64,000 bases of DNA from Typha latifolia (Eukaryota; Streptophyta; Magnoliopsida; Poales; Typhaceae). Made by a program: the position numbers and the translations under genes. The stretch covers positions 13,916,785-13,980,784 of the forward strand of contig CM034103.1 of assembly GCA_019914945.1 (NCBI GenBank), given 5' to 3'. The notes under the pieces were generated by a model. The model had not been told where the DNA came from and searched no databases. It saw nothing but the letters and a program-made list of their open reading frames with translations. Shown here one piece after another: positions 51,133 to 63,702 of this stretch (position 1 is its first letter; the number at the start of each line of letters is the position of its first letter).

Positions 51133-52242
51133 TCAGCAACGAGGGATTATCCATCGGGAGAGTAACTTGTTTCTTGCCAATTTTGTTGAATTTAAAGTTT
51201 CATTCTAAGTTGTACAAAATTGGCCTCTTTTTAGCCATTTCGAATTGAGTTGCTAGTGTTGTTGCTTACATTTTGCCCTGCGACATTTATTTGCAAGGTA
51301 GCTAAAATTTTTCAAAGGTATTGTTTGCATTTTTCTGATGGTGTGCCTGCAAAGATAGTCCATTTTTGAGGAATTTTCTTTTTGCTGATTGATGCTGTGG
51401 TAGTGCTTCCAAGATTGTGCCTTTTATGAGCTTGTATGTAGCTCAAATCAATATTGAGGATATTATTACCTTGCTCTTTCTTTTTGGTCTAGAGAAGGTT
51501 ACCACTTCTCTCTAGTTCGGGAGTGGTGGTTAAGCTGGTACAAATATTTGCTTTTCTTGTCCTACAACAATGACTTCTGAGTTCCAAGCGGACTGCATAG
51601 CTATAGATGTTTTCACAGCTAAAGTAATTAATATGCTAAGGCCGTTTATTTGTTCAAGAATTTTAATTTTAAATATCACTGGAAGAGAGCTAATATCATG
51701 AATATTAGTATTAGGTGTAATAACTATATTTATTAGAAAATAATAAATTTGCATTGAGAATAAGCGATGTTTTATATATTTGCACCTAGTGTTTGACAAT
51801 GTGAATATATAACTATACTGTCCTTTATACTTTATCTCAGTAAGTATATTTATGTGACATAATTATTTTATAGAAAAGAGAAAAAAAGAATATTGAGTAA
51901 TAAAATAATATCTAATATATGTGCAATATAGTAATTATAAATTATTATTAAATTATTTTTAAAAAATTGTATAGAATTAAATCAGAGAGTAATGAATTAG
52001 TATAAAAGAAGTTAAATTGTTATTTAGTTAGTACACCAACCAGTCCAGCTGAGCTTTTACTATTGTCATAATGTGTTAATGCCATTCTTTTTATCGGCTA
52101 AAAAATTTATTGCAATGGGATCTGTACTTCTGTATAAAAGCAACAAGGATAAGAACAAAAAGGTTCAGCTGCAGTCAATCTTGTTACAATCTGAAATTGC
52201 AACAATTCCGCAAGTAATATAATTAAAAGCAGATTGAACGAG
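51133..52242. other. Intergenic between convergent RPL37a and nitrobindin genes
   Basis: 3' untranslated regions of the two convergent genes, followed by AT-rich sequence. A minus-strand open frame of 89 codons (51530-51799) has no recognisable motif. No gene seen. Confidence 0.5.
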
Positions 52243-54407
52243 TCAGATCTTCCTTAGTAAAGCCTTGAGATGTGGTTGAAGATTTGTCATTGTTGTGGCC
52301 ATCTGAACAACATATGAGAGTTCTCCATTAGTAACTTTGAAAGATCTGGAGATCTCCTTCACCTGTAAAAATAAGTCGTTTCAAGACGATCATACTGTTG
52401 TCCAAAAAATAGAACTGTATCATGAAAGATCGAAAGGTCACAAGTCATAAACAGAAATACTGAAGCAGCAATCCTTCCACAACTAATAAGAAGGGGTGGT
52501 GACAAGTCCTCACTGCTCGGAAACTCGGATTAGTTTTATACGAATAAGTTGCGAAAAGTGAAAAATGCCAACTTTGGATTAGGAAGTAACTTGAGGTTAA
52601 TTATTAGTGGATAGAATAAGTACTGCAATCGTAATCTAAATCACTATGGATGCTATACTCGGAGAATACCTTTGATGCATTCCCGACAAGCTCACTCCGA
52701 AGTGTCACTATTTTATTTTCGGCATCATAGGAGCCCTTCTGCATATTTTTATAACAAAATTATGTCAAGAAACAAAAACAAAACAAAACAAGAAAGTATA
52801 CGAAATGCAGATTAATAGACGATATGTCATAACAGGTAGAAATGATTGAATTCCATTTGACATGATGCCATTATAATCTAAATCATTTCGTAGTCGTTAG
52901 CATGGATCATAATCACATTATTCACAAGATGTATGCTTTGTTGAACGTTTGCATTTGGTGGTTAGTAATAAGGGACTATATTGTTGGGTTGGTAAAAAAA
53001 AATTGAAAATAGGGGAACAGAGCAAAAGATTACTCTGAACTAATAAGTTCACAGTAGGAAACACTATTGACATCCCTTGGCCTAATTTTGTATTACGTTA
53101 TCGTGAACTGCCATAAGCTTGTAAATGAAGATGAGACTAGAGTGATTGAATGCCTCTTATTAGCAAGAAGTAAGGAAGCACACAGATCACAAAAATAGTG
53201 ATTTTATCTTTCTTTGCATATGCTTCCATGGCGTTTCGTTCACCGACACGGAGGGAATAATTCATAAATAAGCCGTCACCTAATCTACAAATAACAACAA
53301 AATGAGTTGAAACTTCAATCAGAAAGATTTTATCGTCATTTGCTTATCAAACCTCTATGCCCAAATAAGAGATGAAGCTATCTAAAAAGCGACCATGACA
53401 AAGCCCATTAATTAAATATCCTTCTCTTTCTCTTCTCCAGTATCAGTAAACTTCCCGTATTTGACAAGAGGAATCAACTTTATCCAAGGTGACCTCCCCA
53501 ACCAACGATCAATCATGAATAGAGCCTAATACCCACACAGATGCATGGATAAAGCCCTTTCCATTGTTTACCATATCCATTACTGACAGAAACCTTCATT
53601 TTGTTTATCAATTCTCAGCAAAAACAATGTAAGAAACTATGCAGTTCTTTTGCAAATCTTATGCCCCTATTCCTGGAATCGATAAAAAATAGCTTCTTTT
53701 CACACCTTCCACTTACCTTCCAACTGTATTGTTTGGATATTGCCATCTCATCTCCGGTGAACAATTTCCCCTTGTGTCTCAATTCTCAAATCACATCCTT
53801 TCTTACCATTCTAAAACCTACTTAATTAAAAGTTTGTTTCAATCCACCAAAACCAGCAAAACACTCGCACCAATTGCTTTCTCCCGAACCCATCGATGAT
53901 TCACAACAGCCAACAAAACCCATTTGCCACAATCCGAAAAGAACTCATGGTCTCAAGAGAAGTACCAAAAAGAGGGAGTGGGTATTCTCACCTGGACCTC
54001 AACAAGTCCGGTGCTCTGGGCTATGAGCACTTCGATGGATCCATCGGGTTTCGGCCGCCAGTATCCGCTTTCCGCATGCATCGGCTCTCCAGAGGAAAGC
54101 TTCCAAGTCTTCTGGGTATAAGCTATCACGGGCTATTCGAATCCCAAATTATCATAGAAGCGATCAATTTAGAGAGAGATCGGATAAGATAGAGATAGAG
54201 ATTAGAGAGAAGAGAGAGATAGAAGGGAACCTTTCCGGAGTGAGAAAAGAGGAGCTCTTCGCCGTACTGGAAGGAGTTGATGGTCGGGAAACCACCCTCC
54301 CCTTCACCTCTCCACCTCCCCAAGAGGTAGGAGAGGGGGGCGATGGCTGGGTGCAGCGGCGGCGAAGGCGGTGGCGGAGGAGTAGATCCCAAGCCTCCGG
54401 TTTCCAT
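52243..54407 (-). CDS. Nitrobindin-like heme protein (UPF0678/THAP4-type)
   Basis: Small beta-barrel protein homologous to Arabidopsis nitrobindin, which binds ferric heme and nitric oxide and can isomerise peroxynitrite. Four exons on the minus strand: 54407-54231, 54132-53992, 52738-52670 and 52362-52243, giving 168 residues against 166 in Arabidopsis as I recall. The sequence runs APLSYLLGRWRGEGEGGFP, then YGEELLFSHSGKPVIAYTQ, then EPMHAESGYWRPKPDGSIE, then KVKEISRSFKV, and ends LQPHLKALLRKI. The two histidines placed as in the family's heme pocket are both present: H78 (PMHAES) and H160 (LQPHLK). The first 22 residues are Pro-rich and not conserved. The start ATG at 54407 is preferred over an upstream in-frame ATG because it gives the family length. 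Confidence 0.92.
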
Positions 54408-55797
54408 GGCGCTCTCTCTCTCTCTCTCTTCAAAAGTCATCGATCTCCAACCTCGGAACTTATCTTTCAAGGATTTTTTTTCATTTCACACCCTACATTA
54501 GTATATTATGTGCTTATTTCAGTTTATACCTCGTCTTTTAACATAAATGTAGGGTGAGAGATGAAAATATTCCTTACTTGAAATCAAAATCTCCATAGCA
54601 AATACCAAAAGCTTGGGTGGATTGTGGAGCCTCAGTTTGTCATCATAGAATTCGATCATGAATGAAACAAGATCACTTATAAATCTTGCGAATACTAAAA
54701 ATCCAAAGTTAAATACATTATATATGGCAAATGAAGGGAGGTTAAAGAGACAATGCAAGGAGTCAATCGATCACCATCAATGAGGTTGGTAGAAACTTGA
54801 AAGCTGCATTAGATTCCTTAGATTGGATTGCATGTTCAAGTTGAGTACTCTCTTTTGCTACAGTTGATCTCGTTATTTGGAGCACATAGATACGAATTTA
54901 TCATGAGCGAGAGAAGCAACATAATTGCATGTTTTAATTCGATCTTCTTTTGGGTATGGATATCCATGAGTTCCTCCACGTAAGAAGTGTGAAAAAGTAG
55001 GTAGATCTTTAATATGAGCATTGCCATGCATGAAGAAGAGTAGATGGGCAGTTGAGAGCAATGACTATACATTGATGAATATAATTTACAGAACAAAAAA
55101 ATGACAAAACAATTGGGCAAATATTAGTTTACCCTCCTATAATTTTAACTCACCTCTATGTATGATAAACTTAAGCACTCCGATAATAGTATTTACCATG
55201 AGGAATAATTAAGTTAAGTTTATAATTTTGCAAATAAATTGTGTTTCTTTTTTATTCTTATCACAAGAGAGGAAATATTTGAAGAAGGATAAGGTTAAAA
55301 TTTGGAGGCAAGTGATGCATAGGATTCCAATGGGTAGAGACTAGAGACTCCAGTTGTGGCCCTTATCCAAATAGTTTCTTCTTGGCAAAGTATGATTAAG
55401 GTATCAATCCAATCAAAGGCGAAGCTTAACACTTTCTTATATTGCATGCTGCATTAATTACGAAACATTAATGCCAGGTTTGGACCACTGCACGAAGCAA
55501 GTGACCTTGAGTTCCGGGCCCGAGACATTGATAAATCTATATATGATGTCTGCGATGGACTGTTAGATTACGCATGAATGGATGGATAAAAGAGAAGAAG
55601 CCAGAGGAAGATAAATAGCTAGGTGAATTAATCGTACACGACCAGACCAAAAAAACTCTACACATGAATCATGTCTTCTTATTAATACATCGCCAGTACA
55701 CACATTACACTTAAAATCACATCAAATTAAGGAAGAAAGAAGGAAATAAAGAAAGAGAGAGAGAAAGAAAGAGAGAAAAAAAGAAAGAAAGAAAGAA
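54408..55797. other. Intergenic between nitrobindin and aspartic protease genes
   Basis: Holds a short inverted-repeat element (54471-54573) and a purine-rich GA/GAAA tract at about 55740-55797 just downstream of the protease stop. No gene seen; short open frames lack motifs. Confidence 0.5.
54471..54573. repeat. MITE-like element, copy 1 (about 103 bp)
   Basis: Ends are inverted repeats of about 27 bp: 'ttttcatttcacaccctaca' on the left and 'gtagggtgagagatgaaaat' on the right. The outer bases are GGAT... and ...ATTCC. A related element lies at 58944-59074. Confidence 0.65.
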
Positions 55798-58046
55798 TTA
55801 AGGAGTACATTTGTCGGGCTTAAATCTCAGCCGTTTGTTCCTGATGTCAAACTCCCAGTGATGCTCCTGCTGTAGGATATTCCCGATGGTCGACTGCCCC
55901 GGCCACGGCGCGGCTTGGAAGCCGATGCACTTCACACCGACCGCCACGTCGATCACGTAGCTTTTGCTCGGCGGCTCGAACCGAGCAGAGTCCGCGAAGT
56001 GCACGGCCAGCTTGGGAAGTACCACGTTATCGGCAGCCCCGGTCGTCCAGTTGTAGCAATACTCGAACGGGTCCATGTTGGTCCTCGGGATTCGCTCCAG
56101 CCGCTGGCTGAGAACCGTGACCACGGCCGTGTAAAGCGGCTCGACGAGCATGGTCAAGCTCGTGCCCGAGTCGACGATGACCCCGCCCCCTTGCTCCACG
56201 TCCCAAATGTTTTGGGGGACCGGGAGCATCACGCCGTCCAAGGAGATGGCGGCGACGGAGACCGCGTACCAGGGCTCGAAGTGTGGGGTGAGGAGGAGGC
56301 GGGTGGAGGAGAAAGGAGGAGGGGAAGTCGGCGACGAGGCCTGGGAGAACGCTGGGTTGGGACCGAAGGTGAGGTAGCCGGTGCGGTTGCGGGGGCTGAG
56401 GTGGTCGACCAGGCAGTAGGAGAACCGGCCGCCGAAGTGGGGGGCGGCGGCCATGGTGAAGGAGATGCGACTGAAGCCGAGGGCCAGCACGCCGTCCGAT
56501 GCGAAGAAGCTTGGTCCGGCCGTCGAGGTCGTGCAACCCACCACGAGGCGCTTCAGCTTCGCCTTCCCGCCATTAGAGAGGCTGATGGTCGCGGACTCGT
56601 TCGCGAAGAAACCCTTCGCCATCGATCCGTCCTCGTACCTGACCGGAAAGCCCAAGCAAAAGGAAAAGAAAAAAAAAGTTATTTTATTACATATACACCC
56701 TTGTTTTTTTTTCATATCACTACCTACAGATTAGTGCTATTACAAAACGCCTCCTTGTTTTGAAGAGGTTACTCCACGTACATAAGAATGAAGAGCATTG
56801 AAGGAGGCTAAGGTGAATAGGACTTGCGAGCAGTGACTGCTGCTGCTAACAGCGATGTCAGACTGGGGGGAGCTCACAAATGGAAAGAAGAGATCTACCG
56901 ATTGATATCGATCTCAGGATACCGAGATGACGGAAAAAAATTATATAAAAAAAAAACTATCCCTGTGACTCAATATATCAAACTATTACTAGAGAAAAAG
57001 AAAAAAAGAAAAGAGGAATTTAAAGCCAAATACGGCGGAATCAATGGCGTCACCAAATGCTCCTGCAGTAAGAACTAACAGCCAATCCCCCAATCCCATT
57101 CCACTATATCTACTGGTATCCTGAATGCAGGAAATTCCTGCCGTAGGATCATCTTTCACTTTGACAGTCAATTGTAGCCTGCCAAGTAAAGCCTACCGGA
57201 CGAATTTCCTGCACTAGGAGATGTAGACGATCAGCTATCCCTTCCTCGCACATTAAATTTAGAACCAATAAAAATCCTTTACTTCAGAAAAAAAAAATTT
57301 CCACTACTTGATTCTTTCAAAAAAAAAGAAAAAAAAATTATACTACTTGAGTGTTGGATCTAATTATATTAAAACTTAATTTAGTAAAGAAGATCAGAAA
57401 CTAAATATGCGGGATCGGATCCAAGATTCGGGCCACCTTACCCGTACTCGTACAAGCATGGGCTCGCCGGCGTCGGGCACGCCAAGAGCGCGTCGGGCAG
57501 CGACGTTTTGCACATATCCGATGAGCACATTATCGGATGCCACGACGACGACGCCTGTGGCTTAAAATTCCAGCCTTTTCCTTTGCGTTTGCCTTTCCCT
57601 CCGCCGCCCCTCCCGGGGTGGAGCCGCCGGGGGACAAGGCACTTGACCCACGTGAGGTCGCTTCCGGTGTCGATGATGAGGCGGAGCTTCTGCGCCGGAG
57701 TCCCGAGTCGAAACAGCGCGAAGAACTGCCCCTCTCCCACGTACGACCCCGAGTTCAGCGGCATCGCGAATCCGAAACCCGCCGCCGGCGCCGGCGCCAG
57801 ATCCGTCGACGGGGAGTCGCACGCCCGCCGCCGGTTGTGGAGCGGCGTTCCGGGCCGTCCGATCCTCGACGCGATCGTCCCCTGCCGGATTTGGTCGCCG
57901 ATCACGAGCGCGCGGAGGTACTCAAGGCGGGAGGAGGAAGGCATTGAGCGGCGGTGTAGCTTGAAGCGGAGGGGAGAGGAGTGAGACGCGAGGACGCCAT
58001 GGAAGAAGAAGAAGAAGAAGAAGAAGAAGAAGAGGGAATGGCGCAT
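55798..58046 (-). CDS. Aspartic protease, nepenthesin type (family A1)
   Basis: Secreted or endomembrane pepsin-like protease. Two exons on the minus strand, 58046-57442 and 56638-55798, give 481 residues. Signal peptide 1 to about 21 (MRHSL, ten Phe, HGVLAS), then a propeptide. The first catalytic motif is DTGSDLTW (D126); the second is DSGTS (D358). Nepenthesin-type cysteines surround the first (KC, then MCSSDMC, then ACP, SPC), and YEYG/YEDGS spans the splice. The plant-specific insert of typical phytepsins is absent. The C-terminus, NKRLRFKPDKC, fits the family. An in-frame ATG 81 bp upstream (58127) is possible but would place a polar stretch before the signal. A Gly/Lys-rich loop (GRGGGGKGKRKGKG) follows the first active site. 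I cannot place it with a named member such as CDR1, PCS1 or NANA. Confidence 0.93.
58002..58031. repeat. (GAA)10 microsatellite coding for ten Phe
   Basis: Ten uninterrupted GAA units on the plus strand are TTC codons in the protease gene and form the core of its signal peptide. Replication slippage here would change the length of the hydrophobic core. Confidence 0.95.
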
Positions 58047-60838
58047 TGGATTGAGATAGATTAAACCCCCAATTCGAGAGGAGAGGAGAAGGGAATTATG
58101 GGGGTTAGAATGGGAATGTTTTTTCATTGCAGTTCCATACTCCCCTCTTCTCTGCCCGTCTCTGGCCTTCTTTGAGGCAGAGGCGTTGTGTCCTTTCTCC
58201 TCCCTGTACTTATTTATTTATCTTTCTCTATACCTCGCTATGTGAGGTTGTCCTTTGCCTTTAAAAAAAATTACGCGCTTTTTTGTCTCCTAACTAGAAC
58301 GTTATAAAATAAAAATAAAAAATATATATATAATATATATTTATCAAAAGCACATTCCATTCCGCTATAATTGTTATTATTATTCGTATCCTGTCATAAT
58401 AATATTTATTTTCTTTAACGGTGTATAAATGATAATAAAAGTAAGATGTTAAAAATTTATGATAACTAATAAGTATCTGTTAAATCCTATATTTTATTCT
58501 TATCTCTGTCTGCAGAAAGGCCGATCTACTTTATTACTTTGGAGAAAGTCAAACTGCTAAATCCTCCTAACGATGAGTTTAACCAAAGGTTACCTTTTAA
58601 ACTTCCAACCTCCTCCTAAAAGTATTAGCCAAGCATTAAATTAGACGTCTCCAACTCATGCAATACCAACGAACAGAGAGGGTTAGTCTCTATCCAGTTT
58701 GGATCCACTTCGGGTCCGGTTTTTAGATCCATTTAGGACGTACGTGGAGAAGGTAATGGCTTACGAATGCATAACAAATATCTAAATAACAATAGTTGTT
58801 GATTTAGTTAGTGGCTTCGAAGGAATTGGGGCGTGGCGCATAGAACCCAACTCGGATCCTGTCTCACATGGGAACACACGCTAACGTGCGCCGTCATCTC
58901 ATCCACCAGTGCGTAGAACGGCACATGGAATTAATAGGAAGAAGGACTATCTTTTCTTTTTCATTTCACACCCTAAGTTATGTATTTTTTTCTATTTACA
59001 CCTTGTCCTCGTCTGTTAGATGGGGGCGCAAACCGTAATGAGAGTAGAACAGAGGGTGCAGAATGAAAAAATCCTAGCAAGAAAAAAACACGCAATGGAA
59101 GGATAGGATTTATCCGGTCGTGTTGACCGCCGGGGACAGCTGGCCAGCAGTAGGAGGAGGACGTAATTATTTTAAAAAAAAACAGCCCCTCACATGGGTG
59201 TGGTAGAGAGCAGTGGCGTAGTACGACCCGTAGGATCGGAAACTGACGGCCCGGATCGCGCGAGGCCCCGCGTTAGGTATTTTGGCTAGAGAGTTAAGGG
59301 TGGGTCCCCCCACCACGTTGGGTGAAGTGGCAGGCGGTGGTCACTGCCGCATGTCCCGGGGTGGAGAAATGGTGGGGAAACGAGGGAAATTTTAGCGATG
59401 GGAAACGGGAGCGAAGAGAAACGGTAATAAGACGAGGGGTTGGATAGTTTTCTTTGGATTAAAAGGAAAAAAAAAAAGAGAGAGAAGAAAAAGTGGATAA
59501 AAATGGAGTTTGGCGAGGCTTGGAAGGAAGGGGTAGGCAAACTTGTGAAGGAAGAGACAGAGAAGAAGATAGCGGAGAAGCAATAGTATAAAATAGAGTT
59601 TCTTTCTTGTCCACATGTGGTTATATATATATAAATTATTTTATGCGTATTAACTGTTAAAACGATTTCTTAATTATATAAAAATGAATTAAGAAGTCGA
59701 GAAGGATTGATATATGCGCAGGGTAGGTTTTCAAGAGAGGATTATTAGAGCAATATTATATTTCATTAGAATATTTCCAGAAAAACATAAAACGAAATAG
59801 CTAAGCTAAAGGCAGGATAAGAAGACACCAAATACACCAAGCAAGCAGTACTAGAATAAATTTTGAGAGCTTTCAATATATCTTGTCAATGGGATAATTG
59901 AGCGTTGGCAGCGAAGCTTGCCATCATATATGAGGAGAAGTAATGAGATAAGCAAACAAAATCCAAAATCATGGCTTAAATAGACACAATTTGTCCACAT
60001 TCTAATCCTGACCTCATAAAATGTACCAACTCCATTGTGGGTCGGCTGTATTCACAGCACAAAGTGTGCATCATTCGAACGGGTACTTAAATGGGTCTAG
60101 GGCACTTCTATTACTAGAACTTAGGATACTATTTTGATGCCTCCAGTGACAAGAAAAAAGATATGATAGGTTTAAAAAGAAAAAAAGAAGAAAAGATTAG
60201 AAATCAATTTACAAGTTTACAAAAGAATCAGTAGGACTTGCAGCAAATTTATACTCCAACCAAATTAGTAATATGTTATGATCTTAATCATTGTCCAGCA
60301 AAGTCGTTATGAAGAAATAGAATAATCACCGGCTAAGCCAAAACACTTGAGATTTGGTAGAGTTTCCGTAGGAAGAATAAGTACTGGGGATTTGCTCCCC
60401 TGGGTATACAAATTATATTGTAACATCTGTTGACTCTGAGAAGGTATACATGTGTTGTAATATGCTAGGGCATGTTATAACAAAGACATCAGATAAAAAA
60501 CAATGAAATGCCAGTGCACTTCTAGGAGTTTGAAGGTATTTATAACATTCTCTGGACAAAGCAAAGGCAAGATGTACACAACCTTCTCCATATAATTGAA
60601 ACGGCAAACTGTCTCCAGAGATCAAAACTGTGGCCACTTTTAAGTTAGTGCAAGAATGCAAGCCTTACTATTGCATAATGCGATATACTCATCATCCTCT
60701 GCAACCAGTGTATTATAAATGAGGCTCACTAAAAAGAATATACTCATTCATGACATGTTGCAATTAAGGACACAGCCCAAGAAAATAAACCTTCATCAAC
60801 GAAGACAATGGTATTATCTTATCGAACAAAAACAAATA
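58047..60838. other. Intergenic between protease and bS20c genes
   Basis: The protease 5' region is on the left and the bS20c 3' region on the right. Contains the second MITE-like copy (58944-59074). Open frames at 59286-59616 and 60413-60661 show no recognised domain. No gene seen. Confidence 0.5.
58944..59074. repeat. MITE-like element, copy 2 (about 131 bp)
   Basis: Left end 'ttttcatttcacaccctaag' and right end 'agagggtgcagaatgaaaaa', inverted to each other and closely matching the ends of the 54471-54573 element. The inner parts also share 'cctcgtctt/cctcgtctg' phrases. Confidence 0.6.
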
Positions 60839-61898
60839 TCACACAGTAGCCACAGGAGTGTACCACCCATGGTGGATCTCCACAGCCTTCTTTCTCCTTG
60901 CAAGCCTCGACTTCCGGTGAGCTCCTGTATTCCTATGCAGGGTACCAACCTTCACAGCCTTGTCGATTGCTGAGTATGCTTCCCCTATCAGTTTCTCTAT
61001 CGGAAGAATTTCTTCAGCGCTTGCATCGGTTTTCTTTCTTAGCACATCTAGAGCTTCAAGGACCTAAAAGAAAAAAGAAGCAAAATCTTGTGACCGTGTA
61101 CTACTTGATTTTGCAGAAGAATCACTGCAAAGAATTTCAACAATAGGCTATCCTTTAAATGCACGAATGTATACTAAATTACTTTACAGTACCCAATCAA
61201 ATCATACAGACCTTGTATATTGTAGATAATAGATAAGACAGTTCAAGAGATGAATCAGCATGCAAACATTGTTTAAATTATCCAGGCTATAATTTTATAG
61301 CATACTAAGTAGAGCATGATTCATATGCATGTTTCTCCTGAGCTAACTAATGCAGTTTTCTCCACATTGTAGAAATTCAACAATGTTATTGGATGTCATT
61401 TCCAAAAGATGTAGAAAAGCTGAAAATTGATCAAAATTTCTAAGCTTACAGCTTTGCCTTGTGAAGTAGTGAAGCCTGCAACGAAAAGTTCTAGCAATAT
61501 TCTAGTAATACTAGCAAGATTTCACTCAAGAATTCTGCTCCTTGCTCTGACTGACAAAATAACAAATTAATATATGGTAAGCTTGTCAGATGTAGTATCT
61601 TCAGATTCTCACAGTTAGTTCATTCTTATACTCATGAAGCACATCCATCCAGTGATGTTAGAGAGATTGTATGTATACTTAATAAATAAAAAAGAAGAGA
61701 GAAATAAGAAAAAGAAGCTACCAGGTACATAGAGAAAACCAAAACGCATAGAAACTAAAAAAAAAGCTGCTAGGTACATCGGGTCAAATTAAAAAAATGA
61801 CACAGAAAATTAACTGGATAGATTCAATGTAAGTTCTATTTTTTTCTATTCGATTTTCTTTGTTGGATATTGTAAATAATACAACTTATGCAGTGTAA

Positions 61899-61937
<39 letters not shown>

Positions 61938-63702
61938 TTATCACAAATTTTCTCGCAATTAGCCTTATTGTGGCATATAGTGCAGAACGTAACACTAATT
62001 CCTGAACAAAAGAATGTAAGCAACAAAACAGAAAAGATATTATTATAGGATCTCTTAAGTGATTAGGTTAGCATAAACAGAAGGGATACAAAACGACATA
62101 TGTTGCAAAGGTCTTGAAGAACACATTAAGGAATTCAATGCTCAGGTCACCAACTGCTAACTAGCCAACAATGTGTAATGGCCCATAGATACAAAAAGAA
62201 GAAAATAAGAAAGAAGTTGTCATGAGCACACAAGCTTTTAAAATTTAAACAAAAGGGATCCAGTGTAATCCTTTAGTGGCTTCATTTTCTTAACTCCATA
62301 ATAAGTTTGAAACCAACTGATATAACATGAACATAAGGTGGACAAAGAAGGTTGGTGCTTCCAAAGCAATATCTCATAACTTGGAGATGCAAGGCATTCA
62401 CAATAGGCCAACAAGCCTAAAGATACACATGTATAGATTTGAGGAACAATGTAGATGTTGAATCAGAAGAGATGTTGTGATGACGAAATGGATGGATCAT
62501 GGGATAACTATACACCCAGGAAAAAAAAACTCTAAATTAATGGGATACAAGTGAGTCTGATTAGACGCCATAGACATATGGGCTATGGCAGAAGCATAGG
62601 AGCGTAAATTTGTCAGTGTAAGGACCAACAAGAACATGAACTAAAGCTGTGAACTAGGTAACAAAAAGAACATGATTCACGCTTCCAGCTATCAACAGGG
62701 CTAGCAAATTAATTAGAGGCATTGAGATGTATCCAGTCCCTAACTTAGGCAGAGAATGAAGGCTGGCGCATACTAAATGGCGTCCTTGTCTTATAAAAGA
62801 TGGAACCAAGTGACATAACATGAATGTGAGGCAGAGAAAGCTAATTGGGGCCTCTCATAGCAATATCTCATAACCTTAATAATACAGAGTCCTCATTATA
62901 GGCCAATAAGCCCAAAGTGTCCATAGTATCAATTTGGCAAGCAATACACGTCTTGGAGCAAAAGATGATCTTGCCGCCTCTAAATATGAAAAGGAGGGTA
63001 TAAGTAACCACAAAGGTAAAAAAATTTACGGGATACAAATGGAACTTTAATTGGAAAAAAGGAAGCCGTTGCGCATCAAAATTAAGTATAAAATTCCATG
63101 CGCAATGCCAAAGGACTAACTAAAAACCTAAATGACACCTTTCAAGTAAGGGAAAATCAACTTTTGCACTTCAGTTATCGACATTGTCAGAAAATAAATC
63201 ATAGTCATGGTCACGTTTCGCGCATCTCTAAACAGCCATAAGCTAAAATTAGATTCTTTAGCCAACAATTGAATAAAGCGCGCATAAAGGTATATACCTT
63301 TTTCATCCGGGTCTTGACCTCAGATTTCCGCGACTTGTTATATATCCTTCTCTTCTCCGCCTGCCGAGCTCTCTTCGCAGCCGAGTCCGCCTTCTTCTGC
63401 GGCGCCGCCTCGCACACCACCAACCTACGCGGCGACTTGGGCCTCGCCACCGCCGTCAACCCTTGAGAAGAGTTCGAGCATAGAACAGCTCAAATTTGTG
63501 AATGAATCGATGAGAACAAGCAACACGAAGAGAAATTTGAGAGGGACTGCATACCATTTGGGACGGCGACGAGGGAGACATTGGAGGAGAAGGCGAGAGA
63601 TCTGAAGGCTTGACAGAGAGGAAGAGATCGAGAAGTGGAAGTGGTGGAGAGAGAGAAGGGTTTCGGTCGGCAAGAGGAAGAAGGGAGAGCGAGGCAAGCC
63701 AT
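60839..63702 (-). CDS. RPS20: Plastid ribosomal protein bS20c
   Basis: Nuclear-encoded protein of the plastid 30S subunit, binding 16S rRNA. Three exons on the minus strand: 63702-63555, 63461-63298 and 61063-60839, joined in phase to 178 residues. Residues 1 to about 65 are a Ser/Arg/Leu-rich transit peptide (starts [20 protein letters not shown]), with VVCEAA a likely processing region. The mature part begins [20 protein letters not shown], the conserved bS20 helix, followed by [10 protein letters not shown], then a variable helix, then the conserved [20 protein letters not shown] and RKSRLARR. The last exon encodes all of the C-terminal helix. Intron 2 is 2.2 kb and holds an AAT/ATT palindrome. 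The start at 63702 is in frame with a longer open frame, but only this ATG opens a normal transit peptide. Confidence 0.95.
61896..61940. repeat. AAT/ATT palindrome in bS20c intron 2
   Basis: A run of TAA/AAT units (61896-61920) is followed directly by its reverse complement (61921-61940), giving an almost perfect 20-bp-arm hairpin with no spacer. Confidence 0.9.

Noticed and set aside
55915..56763. A 282-codon plus-strand open frame
   Set aside because: It lies opposite the GC-rich second exon of the aspartic protease; its translation is Arg/Glu/Gly-rich with no motif, while the minus strand gives a complete protease with both catalytic motifs.
57508..57984. Plus-strand open frames of 158 and 136 codons
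   Set aside because: Shadows of the GC-rich first exon of the protease; low-complexity Arg/Pro translation.
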